From JAKEGK01 sp036507695 (lineage in GTDB: Bacteria > Pseudomonadota > Gammaproteobacteria > SZUA-152), in contig DATCIR010000052.1 of NCBI GenBank assembly GCA_036507695.1, positions 1 through 15,653 on the forward strand: DNA of 15,653 bases. Reading direction: 5' to 3'. The position numbers were made by a program, and so were the translations under genes. The stretch's first letter is position 1, and the number at the start of each line of letters is the position of its first letter. The notes beneath the pieces are model-generated. The model had not been told where the DNA came from, did no database searches, and worked only from the letters and a program-made list of their open reading frames with translations. Below, in pieces: positions 1 to 7,257 of this stretch.

Positions 1-54
1 GGAAACAAGTTTGATCATTTAGCGCTTGAGGAAAAAAACAGAAGCAGGGTAAAC

Positions 55-1023
55 GTGGTAACAGGTCATGATGGAACCACAAATAAAGCTGTAACAAATA
101 CCGGCCAATTAAACTTCAATCCCGGCAACATCGGCAAAAACGTTGCCCATGAAGGCGCGGACGAAAAGGAAAGCGCCAAGCGGCCAGAAACATTAAGCAA
201 CTCTCATAGTGCCGCTAAAATCAGTGCCGTTAAAACTTCGAACAACTCCCTGTCCTCCATTCCGTGGAGCCGGTATGCGGTACGGACGGCGGCACTATTT
301 GGCGCGATTATTATCTGGCATCTATGCTCAACATTTTCAGTAAACTTCATTATCAGTTTTGAAAACATTCCCAAGCCGGTGGAGGTTGGCGGTCAATTAT
401 TTACACTACTGGGCACTGAGGTGTTCTATACCCATATTGTGGTCAGCCTGAAAAGGATTCTCATCGGATTTTTTCTGGCAGCGTTCTTAGGCGTGGCGGC
501 AGGTGTACTGATGGGCCGTTCCAAAATCATCTCTGATATTTTAATGCCGTATATCGAAATACTGCGCCCCATACCGGCGGTAGCCTGGATACCTCTGGCC
601 ATTCTGATGCTGCCCACTGAAGAATCAAGCATTATCTATATCACATTTCTGGGAGCGTTTTTCCCGATCGTGCTCAACACCGTGCATGGCGTTGAACAAA
701 CCGAGGAAACGTTGGTCAGGGCGGCCAGGTCTTTGGGCGCGTCAAATATCTCAATTTTGCGGCATGTCATTTTACCGGGAGCATTACCCAGTATTATGGC
801 TGGCCTGGCGATAGGCATGGGTGTTTCGTGGTTTTCACTGCTGGCCGGTGAAATTATCAGTGGCCAGTATGGTATCGGCTATTTTACCTGGAACTCCTAC
901 ACTTTGGTTGAGTATCCCAATATCATCATCGGCATGTTGGTCATCGGCGGGCTTGGAACCTTATCCACCTGGCTGGTGAAGCAGGCATCCAAACCCGCCT
1001 TGCGCTGGCAGGAGCAACAGTAA
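55..1023 (+). CDS. ABC transporter permease, SsuC/TauC/NrtB class
   Basis: Inner-membrane permease of an importer of the nitrate/sulfonate/taurine/bicarbonate class. The C-terminal ~230 residues form a BPD_transp_1 domain with about six hydrophobic segments. The cytoplasmic EAA loop lies at about residues 222-241 (AARSLGAS followed by RHVILPGALPS) and docks onto the ATPase. The first membrane segment starts only at about residue 75, so a long hydrophilic Ser/Asn/Lys-rich leader precedes it, which is unusual for this family. I chose the GTG at 55 because AGGG lies at 46-49, but the frame has no stop back to base 1, so the true start could be outside the window. The stop overlaps the next ATG by one base (taATG). 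The substrate cannot be read from the sequence. The periplasmic binding protein is not visible and may lie upstream. Confidence 0.88.
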   Translation: MVTGHDGTTNKAVTNTGQLNFNPGNIGKNVAHEGADEKESAKRPETLSNSHSAAKISAVKTSNNSLSSIPWSRYAVRTAALFGAIIIWHLCSTFSVNFIISFENIPKPVEVGGQLFTLLGTEVFYTHIVVSLKRILIGFFLAAFLGVAAGVLMGRSKIISDILMPYIEILRPIPAVAWIPLAILMLPTEESSIIYITFLGAFFPIVLNTVHGVEQTEETLVRAARSLGASNISILRHVILPGALPSIMAGLAIGMGVSWFSLLAGEIISGQYGIGYFTWNSYTLVEYPNIIIGMLVIGGLGTLSTWLVKQASKPALRWQEQQ

Positions 1024-1688
1024 TGATGCATGACTACAGAACCATAATGATACAAGCCGTAAAACAGCGTTGGATATTGTGGTTGTTGTTGACTTTCGCG
1101 CTAATCTTTTTGTACTACGGCGGATTGCTGCTCGTTACGATCATCCGTTTTCACGAAGTCCCCAACTATCTGGAGGTCTACAATATTGCCTTGGTGTATC
1201 AGCAGATTTTCCAAGGAACGCCATCCCTAAATGATGCATTGCATATATTGCTGGACGAAGCCTGGGTGGAAACGGGCTACAAAAACCCGGAATACTATGG
1301 CATCGCAACCTGGAGTTATATGTTGATACCGCCAAAAATGTTCATCGTATTTGTAATGGCCGCGCTTGTCGCCACGTTTGTGGTGTTAAGTATCTATAGC
1401 CGAAAACATGCATGCCCGATAGGAAACCGCCGTCAATTATACGCGGCAGCGGGTGTTGGTTCAGGTTTAGTCGGGATGGGCAGCGCGACACTGACATGGG
1501 TGGTCTGTTGCTCGACGCCATCCTGGGTTGTGGGTCTCGCCATGCTGGGATTGAGTTCGTCATTGGCATTATGGCTGGAACCATTCGGAAAAATTATCAA
1601 CTTGCTCGGCGTGGCGCTGGTGCTATCGATCATTTTTCTGCAGTTGAAGAGCATCGCCGGTTATACGGCGCAGCCGGGAAGGAATTGA
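1023..1688 (+). CDS. Unrecognised polytopic membrane protein with Cys-Cys pair, within the ABC importer operon
   Basis: I do not recognise this 221-residue protein. It has a hydrophobic segment at about residues 17-41, then a soluble, probably periplasmic, region of about 65 residues rich in Tyr, Asn and Glu. Three to four more hydrophobic segments follow between residues 105 and 207. C131 lies in a short ACPIG loop, and adjacent cysteines C162 and C163 lie in or at the edge of a membrane segment (WVVCCSTPSW). It starts one base inside the permease stop codon, so it is almost certainly translationally coupled to it, and it precedes the ATPase. Possible roles are an accessory transporter subunit or a membrane redox/metal-binding partner, the latter because a SCO-like protein lies two genes downstream. 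Both are inferences. The protein is real by overlap, length and amphipathic layout; the function is unknown. Confidence 0.75.
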   Translation: MMHDYRTIMIQAVKQRWILWLLLTFALIFLYYGGLLLVTIIRFHEVPNYLEVYNIALVYQQIFQGTPSLNDALHILLDEAWVETGYKNPEYYGIATWSYMLIPPKMFIVFVMAALVATFVVLSIYSRKHACPIGNRRQLYAAAGVGSGLVGMGSATLTWVVCCSTPSWVVGLAMLGLSSSLALWLEPFGKIINLLGVALVLSIIFLQLKSIAGYTAQPGRN

Positions 1689-1741
1689 GCATTTCCCGGC
1701 AATAGAACTTCAACTTTGGTTATAGGACTTTTTTGCCAGAC

Positions 1742-1772
1742 TTTTATTTGTAAGCAACAGTTTTATTTGTAA
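1742..1772 (+). repeat. Short direct repeat TTTTATTTGTAA x2 in the leader of the ATPase gene
   Basis: The 12-mer TTTTATTTGTAA occurs at 1742-1753 and again at 1761-1772. The offset is 19 bases, and similar bases follow both copies (GCAACAG and ACAGCG). It lies 16 bases upstream of the ATPase start, in the only sizeable gap (100 bases) inside the importer genes. Spacing of roughly two helical turns would suit a regulator binding site, but a simple duplication is equally possible. Confidence 0.5.
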
Positions 1773-1788
1773 ACAGCGGATAGTCAAC

Positions 1789-2661
1789 ATGACAACAATA
1801 GACGAAGTCTTGGGCGTTGAACAAAAAACTGACGAGTTGCCGCCTTTGGGCACGCCTCATGTCAAGAAGCATCCCGCGGAAAAAGGGCTGGTGGAAATCG
1901 AAAATGTTACGGTGGAGTTTAGCGGTCAGATTCGCGCGGTGGAAGACGCATCGCTAACTGTTAAGCCCGGCGAATTCATTTGTTTGCTTGGTCCTTCTGG
2001 TTGCGGGAAATCGACGTTGATGAACTGCGTTGCAGGATTTGTCAAGCCATCGATGGGGTCCGTAAAAGTGGACGGCGAGGAGATTTTCAAGCCGGGACCG
2101 GACCGGGGAATGGTATTTCAACATCATTCGTTATTCCCGTGGAAGAGTGTCAAGGAAAATGTCGCTTTTGGGCCGTTGATGGCCAAAAAAGGCAAGTCGG
2201 AAGCGGAGAGCATTGCTAGGACGCTGATAAATATGGTGGGGCTGTCGGCTTATGAAAACCGTTTTCCCAATGTGCTGTCCGGCGGTATGAAACAGCGCGT
2301 GGGTATTGCGAGAGCGCTGGCGAACTACCCGAACGTGTTGTTAATGGATGAGCCTTTCGGCGCGTTGGATGCGCAAACACGCTCTATGATGCAGGAAAAC
2401 CTGTTGCAGATCTGGGGCGAATTCGGCACGACAGTAATCTTCGTCACCCATGATATCGACGAGGCGGTATTTCTGGCAGACCGGGTCGTGGTAATGAGCG
2501 CAAGCCCCGGCCGTCTGATTGTTGACCTCCCGGTTGAGTTGCCACGGCCAAGAAAGGCTGAGATGGTGTTGGACAGCGTATATGTAGAAACAAAACGGAT
2601 GTGTATGGAATATATCCGTAGTGAATCGTTGCGGGCGTTCGAAAAACAAAGCATGCACTAG
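1789..2661 (+). CDS. ABC transporter ATP-binding protein, SsuB/TauB/NrtD class
   Basis: Cytoplasmic ATPase that powers the importer. All hallmark motifs are intact: Walker A GPSGCGKST at residues 68-76, Q-loop Gln111 (MVFQHHSLFPW), signature LSGGMKQ at 163-169, Walker B VLLMDEP at 183-189 with D-loop GALD, and switch His221 (VTHDIDEA). The H-loop and PRP-type tail are typical of the nitrate/sulfonate/taurine ATPases. It has 290 residues, slightly longer than the usual 250-270 because about 33 polar residues precede the nucleotide-binding fold. ATG 1789 is the first start after the intergenic gap. It follows the membrane-protein gene by 100 bases, so it may have its own promoter or be read through from upstream. 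The partner permease is at 55-1023. Confidence 0.93.
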   Translation: MTTIDEVLGVEQKTDELPPLGTPHVKKHPAEKGLVEIENVTVEFSGQIRAVEDASLTVKPGEFICLLGPSGCGKSTLMNCVAGFVKPSMGSVKVDGEEIFKPGPDRGMVFQHHSLFPWKSVKENVAFGPLMAKKGKSEAESIARTLINMVGLSAYENRFPNVLSGGMKQRVGIARALANYPNVLLMDEPFGALDAQTRSMMQENLLQIWGEFGTTVIFVTHDIDEAVFLADRVVVMSASPGRLIVDLPVELPRPRKAEMVLDSVYVETKRMCMEYIRSESLRAFEKQSMH

Positions 2662-2696
2662 CGTAGTTGCATGCGGAGAACCGTGGAAAATTGAAA

Positions 2697-3383
2697 ATGG
2701 ACCATGTTGCGCATAATCAGGATCAGCAAAAAGTTACCTTGCGTAAGGCGCTTTGGTTTGTCGGTTTTCTGTTACTTGCGCTACAGGTGTTAAATGTATC
2801 CGGAAATCCTTTCAAAGAAAGAAGCCACTATCCGGAATCATTACGCGGCGTTATTTATCCTGAACTTAAACCGTTGCAAGCATTCAACCTGGTCGATCAT
2901 GAAAATAACGTTCTCGGCCTGGAGCAACTGAAAGGGCGGTGGACTTTTCTGGTTTTCGGCTACACGCAATGTCCTGATATATGTCCTGCGACTTTAAGTC
3001 AATTAACCAATCTTAGTCAGACAATTGGCGCCACGATGAATGCGGAACTATTGCCACGGTTTATTTTTGTCAGTGTGGATCCGGCACGTGATAGCGTAAG
3101 CATACTAAATGACTACATTAAATATTTCGACCGCGGATTCATTGCCGTCACTGGCGCTCTGCGCAACATTGAGGCGGTTGAAGAGCAATTCAGCGTGTTT
3201 CATCGAAACACTGCAACAGATTCGAACGGCAACTACAGGGTAACCCACTCCGCGGAAATCTTTGTAATCGATCCCTTGGCCCGTATTGCGGGCAGGTTTT
3301 CTCCACCGATTGCAACGCGACAGGTTGCGCAACAGTATCAGGATTTAACGGTTTACTTTTCGATGGGAAACTCGGGAATCTAA
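2697..3383 (+). CDS. SCO1/SenC family copper-binding thioredoxin-fold protein
   Basis: Membrane-anchored periplasmic protein of the SCO family, which delivers copper to cytochrome oxidase CuA or acts as a thiol-disulfide reductase. It has one N-terminal membrane segment at about residues 17-34. The thioredoxin-like domain carries the Cys-x3-Cys motif (TQCPDICP; C92 and C96) and the distal His184 (VTHSAEIFVIDP), so all three copper ligands are present. SVDPARDS at 126-133 is also a SCO hallmark. With ATG 2697 it has 228 residues, the normal size. A TTG at 2667 would add ten residues but has no clear ribosome site, while GTGGA at 2683-2687 suits ATG 2697. No oxidase gene is visible nearby. Its position among transporter and redox genes suggests a locus-specific role in metal or thiol handling, which is inferred. 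Confidence 0.9.
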   Translation: MDHVAHNQDQQKVTLRKALWFVGFLLLALQVLNVSGNPFKERSHYPESLRGVIYPELKPLQAFNLVDHENNVLGLEQLKGRWTFLVFGYTQCPDICPATLSQLTNLSQTIGATMNAELLPRFIFVSVDPARDSVSILNDYIKYFDRGFIAVTGALRNIEAVEEQFSVFHRNTATDSNGNYRVTHSAEIFVIDPLARIAGRFSPPIATRQVAQQYQDLTVYFSMGNSGI

Positions 3384-3420
3384 CCGCATGACGAACAGGT
3401 TAGTACAGGCACGCCCGAAC

Positions 3421-3460
3421 ATAACATAACACGTCATAACAACTTATACCGCAACATAAC
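3421..3460 (+). promoter_or_regulatory. Cluster of ATAAC repeats upstream of the GntR gene, possible operator/promoter region
   Basis: The 90-base gap before the GntR gene contains four copies of ATAAC, at 3421-3425, 3426-3430, 3436-3440 and 3456-3460, three of them within CATAAC. GntR/HutC regulators often bind near their own gene, so this is a candidate operator. No clear -35/-10 pair was identified. The functional reading is inference. Confidence 0.3.
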
Positions 3461-3473
3461 CGGGAATCAAAAC

Positions 3474-4217
3474 ATGCTCAGCGAGAAAATGGTAATGGAC
3501 AATCGATCATCACAACCATTGTATTTGCGGATCAAAGATGCTTTAAAGCAGCGAATTCTAGACGGCGACTATACCGCGCATGAACGCCTGCCATCGGAAA
3601 GTGAGTTAATGAAAATGTTCGGTGTCAGCCGGATCACCGTGCGCCAGTCATTGCGCGATTTACATTCCGATGGATTGGTGTTCAGTGTGCAAGGCAAGGG
3701 TACTTTTGTATCCAAGCCAAAAGCCGTGCAAGACGTGCAACGTCTGCAGGGTTTTGGCGAGGCAATGACACCGAAGGGATATGAAACCTCCACCCGGGTT
3801 TTGTTCCAGGATTATAGCCGTCCTTCACAAGAAGTGGCCGACGCGTTCTCCATCAGTCGCGCTCACCGCGTGTATGAGGTGAAACGCATCCGCTATCTTA
3901 ATCGTGAACCCATTTCTTTTGATCATAGTTTTTTTCCAGCCGAGATAGGCGCCAAACTGGAGCATCACGACTTGGCGCAGGATATTTTCCCCATGCTGGA
4001 AAATCAGTTCGGCGAATCGCTGGGCTACGCCGATTTAAAAATCGGCGTCACTGCCGCGGACGAGCAACAAGCGCGCGCTCTAAACGTTGAGGTTAATTCG
4101 CCATGCCTGAGGATTAACAGAGCCGTGTTCAGCAGGCGAGGTAAGCCCATCGATTATGAATTTCTCACCTACCGCGGGGATGCCTTCCAATATCAGCTGA
4201 AAGTAGACAGATATTAA
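3474..4217 (+). CDS. GntR-family transcriptional regulator, HutC subfamily (UTRA domain)
   Basis: Cytoplasmic one-component regulator. The N-terminal winged helix-turn-helix spans about residues 14-80, with the typical run LPSESELMKMFGVSRITVRQ ending in the wing KGTFVS. The C-terminal UTRA-type effector domain spans about residues 100-240 and ends in the characteristic YEFLTYRGD-like strand. The length of 247 residues is normal. I chose ATG 3474 because GGGA at 3462-3465 is well placed; in-frame ATGs at 3489 and 3495 are alternatives. It lies between the importer/SCO genes and the flavoprotein genes on the same strand, and ends 20 bases before the latter. It probably controls one or both groups in response to a small molecule such as the imported substrate. 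The ligand is unknown. Confidence 0.92.
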   Translation: MLSEKMVMDNRSSQPLYLRIKDALKQRILDGDYTAHERLPSESELMKMFGVSRITVRQSLRDLHSDGLVFSVQGKGTFVSKPKAVQDVQRLQGFGEAMTPKGYETSTRVLFQDYSRPSQEVADAFSISRAHRVYEVKRIRYLNREPISFDHSFFPAEIGAKLEHHDLAQDIFPMLENQFGESLGYADLKIGVTAADEQQARALNVEVNSPCLRINRAVFSRRGKPIDYEFLTYRGDAFQYQLKVDRY

Positions 4218-4237
4218 ATTACACGGAGTTATCTATC

Positions 4238-5974
4238 ATGACACATACAACAACTGACAGTACGATTCTTGAAACAGACATTTTGGTGATAGGAGGTGGA
4301 ACCGCGGGCCCGATGGCTGCCGTTAAGGCCAAACAAAAAAATCCAAACTTGCGAGTCACAGTGCTGGAAAAAGCCAACGTCAAACGCAGCGGCGCCATCA
4401 GCATGGGAATGGATGGTTTAAATAACGCAGTTATCCCGGGGCATGCCACACCGGAACAATATGTGAAGGAAATTACCATTGCCAACGACGGTATAGTCAA
4501 TCAAAAAACCGTTATGGCTTATGCACAGCGCAGTTTCGACATGATTAATCTGCTGGATGAATGGGGCGTGAAGTTCGAAAAGGATGAAACCGGCGACTAT
4601 AACGTTAAAAAAGTGCACCACATGGGGACGTATGTGCTGCCCATGCCCGAAGGCCACCACATGAAGAAAATTCTTTACCGCCAGTTGCGCCGCCACCGGG
4701 TCCAGGTGGTGAACCGCTATATGGCTACCCGGTTATATACGGATAGAGACGGCCGGATTGCCGGAGCAAGCTTGTTAAATCCGCGTACCGCCGAGGTGGC
4801 GACCATTAAAGCCAAAGCTGTGATTTTATGCACGGGCGCTGCGGGCCGATTGGGGCTGCCGTCTTCCGGTTATTTGTTCGGGACGTACGAAAATCCAACC
4901 AATGCCGGCGATGGGTACAGTATGGCTTATCATGCCGGCGCCGAATTAAGCGGGATTGAATGCTATCAAATTAATCCATTGATCAAGGACTACAACGGAC
5001 CGGCTTGCGCTTATGTTACCGGACCCATGGGCGGCTATACCGCGAACGCTCACGGAAACCGTTTTATAGAATGCGATTACTGGAGCGGGCAAATGATGCT
5101 GGAGTTTTATCGCGAACTTGAAGGGGGTAAAGGTCCGGTGTTCCTCAAGCTGGATCATCTGGCGGAAGAGACAGTGCGGGAGATCGAGACGATACTGCAT
5201 AGCAATGAACGGCCCAGCCGTGGCCGTTTCCATCAGCGCCGCAATACCAACTACCGGGAGAAGATGGTGGAGATGCACATTTCCGAAATCGGTTTATGCA
5301 GCGGGCATTCGGCATCGGGTGTATGGATAGATGAAAAGGCGCGCACCACGGTGCCAGGCCTGTACGCGGCGGGTGATTTGGGCAGCGTGCCGCATAACTA
5401 TATGTTAGGAGCATTTGTATATGGCGCGATTGCCGGTGAAGACGCAAGCGATTATTGCGCCGGCGCCGGCTTTGGTGAAATCAGCAGTGAAGATATCAGA
5501 ACGGAGCAACGAAGAATCCTCGCGCCATTGCACAAGTCGGATGGTATTTCACCGTTTCAGATGGAATACAAAATCAGGCGCATGGTGAATGACTATTTAC
5601 AACCGCCCAAAGTACCCAAGAAAATGGAAATCGGACTGGAGCGTTTTAAGGAAATCCGTGAGGATTTGCCCCTGTTATATGCGCAGGATCCCCATGAATT
5701 GATGCGCGCCAATGAATTGCAGTTTATTTTGGATTGCGCGGAAATGGCGGCTCACGCCTCGCTATACAGGAAAGAAAGCCGCTGGGGGCTTTATCATTAC
5801 CGGGTGGATTATCCTGAAACCAACAATGATGAATGGTTTTGTCACGTGCAAACCATCAAAGGCGCCGAAGGTGATCCGGAATGTTTCAAGCGGGAAGTGG
5901 AGCCGTATATTGTTGAGTTGGATGATGAAGAAAAAGACGCTTACCGCAAATTGCGCGTGGCGTCCACAAACTGA
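4238..5974 (+). CDS. AprA-like FAD-dependent oxidoreductase (fumarate reductase/APS reductase flavoprotein family)
   Basis: Probably a cytoplasmic FAD enzyme of 578 residues. The Rossmann motif IGGGTAG sits at about residues 18-24. EKANVKRSGA at 44-53 followed by GLNN is very close to the corresponding segment of dissimilatory APS reductase alpha subunits. NPTNAGDGYSMAYHAGAE at 219-236 and TTVPGLYAAGD at 370-380 complete the FAD fold. His386 (VPHNY) lies where the family places a substrate-site histidine. A helical C-terminal domain follows from about residue 400. GGAG at 4225-4228 supports ATG 4238. It is somewhat shorter than classic AprA, its partner is a minimal AprB-like ferredoxin, and no sulfate-activation gene is nearby. 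The reaction is therefore open: a two-electron reduction or oxidation of an unknown, perhaps imported, compound. Confidence 0.85.
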   Translation: MTHTTTDSTILETDILVIGGGTAGPMAAVKAKQKNPNLRVTVLEKANVKRSGAISMGMDGLNNAVIPGHATPEQYVKEITIANDGIVNQKTVMAYAQRSFDMINLLDEWGVKFEKDETGDYNVKKVHHMGTYVLPMPEGHHMKKILYRQLRRHRVQVVNRYMATRLYTDRDGRIAGASLLNPRTAEVATIKAKAVILCTGAAGRLGLPSSGYLFGTYENPTNAGDGYSMAYHAGAELSGIECYQINPLIKDYNGPACAYVTGPMGGYTANAHGNRFIECDYWSGQMMLEFYRELEGGKGPVFLKLDHLAEETVREIETILHSNERPSRGRFHQRRNTNYREKMVEMHISEIGLCSGHSASGVWIDEKARTTVPGLYAAGDLGSVPHNYMLGAFVYGAIAGEDASDYCAGAGFGEISSEDIRTEQRRILAPLHKSDGISPFQMEYKIRRMVNDYLQPPKVPKKMEIGLERFKEIREDLPLLYAQDPHELMRANELQFILDCAEMAAHASLYRKESRWGLYHYRVDYPETNNDEWFCHVQTIKGAEGDPECFKREVEPYIVELDDEEKDAYRKLRVASTN

Positions 5975-6009
5975 TAATTATTAAAAATTGACGGTATTAA
6001 GGAGCAGAT

Positions 6010-6243
6010 ATGCCTTTGGCTAAAGTATCCATGAGTGTCCCGGTTGTAGTGAACGCAGAAGCCTGTATTGCGGGAAAGGGTTGTACGGTGTGTGTTGATG
6101 TCTGTCCGCTTGATGTATTGGCAATTGACGAGGCCCTTGGCGCCGCTTACATGAAATACGACGAATGCTGGTATTGCCTGCCTTGCGAAGCGGATTGCCC
6201 GACCAATGCCATTACCGTCAACATCCCGTATTTGCTGCGCTGA
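6010..6243 (+). CDS. AprB-like ferredoxin with two [4Fe-4S] motifs
   Basis: Small iron-sulfur protein of 77 residues, probably the electron-transfer subunit of the flavoprotein encoded 35 bases upstream. The first motif is C19-x5-C25-x2-C28-x3-C32-Pro, with a longer first gap than the usual x2. The second is C53-x2-C56-x2-C59-x3-C63-Pro. The second motif contains Trp54 (CWYC), matching the CWEC of APS reductase beta subunits, where that Trp sits between the clusters. It lacks the long C-terminal arm that classic AprB wraps around AprA. GGAG at 6001-6004 supports ATG 6010. The pairing with the flavoprotein rests on adjacency and this resemblance. Confidence 0.85.
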   Translation: MPLAKVSMSVPVVVNAEACIAGKGCTVCVDVCPLDVLAIDEALGAAYMKYDECWYCLPCEADCPTNAITVNIPYLLR

Positions 6244-6260
6244 GACAGGAGTATTAAATC

Positions 6261-7220
6261 ATGAGTCTTTCATTTGAAGAGTCATTCGATATTGACGATA
6301 TCGGTGAACGTGTAAAGAGCGCTGATTCTGAAATCCGCCGCATTGCCATTATGGAACTGGCCGAAGTGGCGGATCCACAGGCTGCAAGTCTCGCGATCAG
6401 CGCTTTACGTGATGTAGACGCGAACGTACGCAAACAAGCTTGCAAGACACTGGATGAATTTGAAGGATTGGGCGTCATTGACGCATTGATCAACGCTTTA
6501 TCTGATTCAGTTGTAGAAGTTAGAGAAGCGGCTGCGGAGACGCTTGCGGAAAACAGGAATGAAGATGCCGCGCCCATGATCATAGAGCGGTTGAGGTCCG
6601 GGGATGACCCATTCATCAAGGCCTCATTATTGCGCGCCCTGCGGGCACTAAGGCACGCCGATGCGCAATCCATCGCTTTGGCCGCGCTCCAGGACAGCGA
6701 CGCAAGAGTAAGACGCGAAGCTGTGGGCGTTTTGGCTTATCTCAAGTCAGATGAAGTGTTGCTGGCGTTGATGGATCTGGCCAGAAATGATCGCGATGAA
6801 GAGGTGCGCCGCACGGCAATGGGATCGCTGGTTTATTCCAGAAGTGACAAGGCCGTCGCGACGCTGATCACCGGATTGAAAGATGATAACTGGCGGGTGC
6901 GTGAAGAAGCGGCTATGGTGATCGGCAAAGCCTGTTTCAACGCCGCTCTTGAATCGCTAATCGACGCCATGGATGACGAGTACTGGCAGGTCAGGGTAAA
7001 GGCTGCCGCGAGCCTGGGGCAACTTAAAAAGCCTCAGGCTATTCCCGTGCTTGGTCAGGCGATTTCATATTCCATCAGCAATTTGCGCAAGGAAGCGGCC
7101 AGCGCACTGGGTCAGATTGCGCATCCGGATGCCCTGCCGTTTCTGGAAAAAGCCAAGGCGGACATTGATCCCGATGTGCGGAAAATTGCCATGTGGGCTA
7201 TCCAGCAAATTCACAAATAA
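6261..7220 (+). CDS. HEAT-repeat protein (PBS-lyase HEAT-like), between two ferredoxins
   Basis: A 319-residue protein built almost wholly of alpha-helical HEAT-like repeats, about nine to ten units of ~31 residues. Recurring signatures are D-x-x-W/V-R-x-x-A (for example DANVRKQA, SVVEVREAA, DARVRREAV, DNWRVREEAA, EYWQVRVKAA and DPDVRKIA). There is no signal peptide, membrane segment or catalytic motif. Such solenoids act as protein-binding scaffolds, and in the PBS-lyase group some handle chromophores. AGGAG at 6247-6251 supports ATG 6261. It starts 17 bases after the AprB-like gene and ends 37 bases before the FdI-like ferredoxin. A role in assembling or docking the iron-sulfur/flavin partners is a reasonable inference, not shown. 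Confidence 0.88.
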   Translation: MSLSFEESFDIDDIGERVKSADSEIRRIAIMELAEVADPQAASLAISALRDVDANVRKQACKTLDEFEGLGVIDALINALSDSVVEVREAAAETLAENRNEDAAPMIIERLRSGDDPFIKASLLRALRALRHADAQSIALAALQDSDARVRREAVGVLAYLKSDEVLLALMDLARNDRDEEVRRTAMGSLVYSRSDKAVATLITGLKDDNWRVREEAAMVIGKACFNAALESLIDAMDDEYWQVRVKAAASLGQLKKPQAIPVLGQAISYSISNLRKEAASALGQIAHPDALPFLEKAKADIDPDVRKIAMWAIQQIHK

Positions 7221-7257
7221 ACGTTTAACAGCTCGTGCAATCCATAGGAGAATTCTG

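Noticed and set aside
1412..1705. 97-codon + strand frame inside the unknown membrane protein gene
   Set aside because: Overlaps the better-supported 221-residue frame, which is coupled to the permease; composition is that of a shadow frame.
4238..5974. Annotation as dissimilatory APS reductase alpha subunit
   Set aside because: Similarity covers the FAD segments, but the shortened partner and absent sulfate-activation genes do not support that reaction.
7051..7257. Upstream extension of the seven-iron ferredoxin frame
   Set aside because: It overlaps the HEAT-repeat gene and reads as a low-quality Arg-rich sequence; the ribosome site and FdI homology set the start at 7258.
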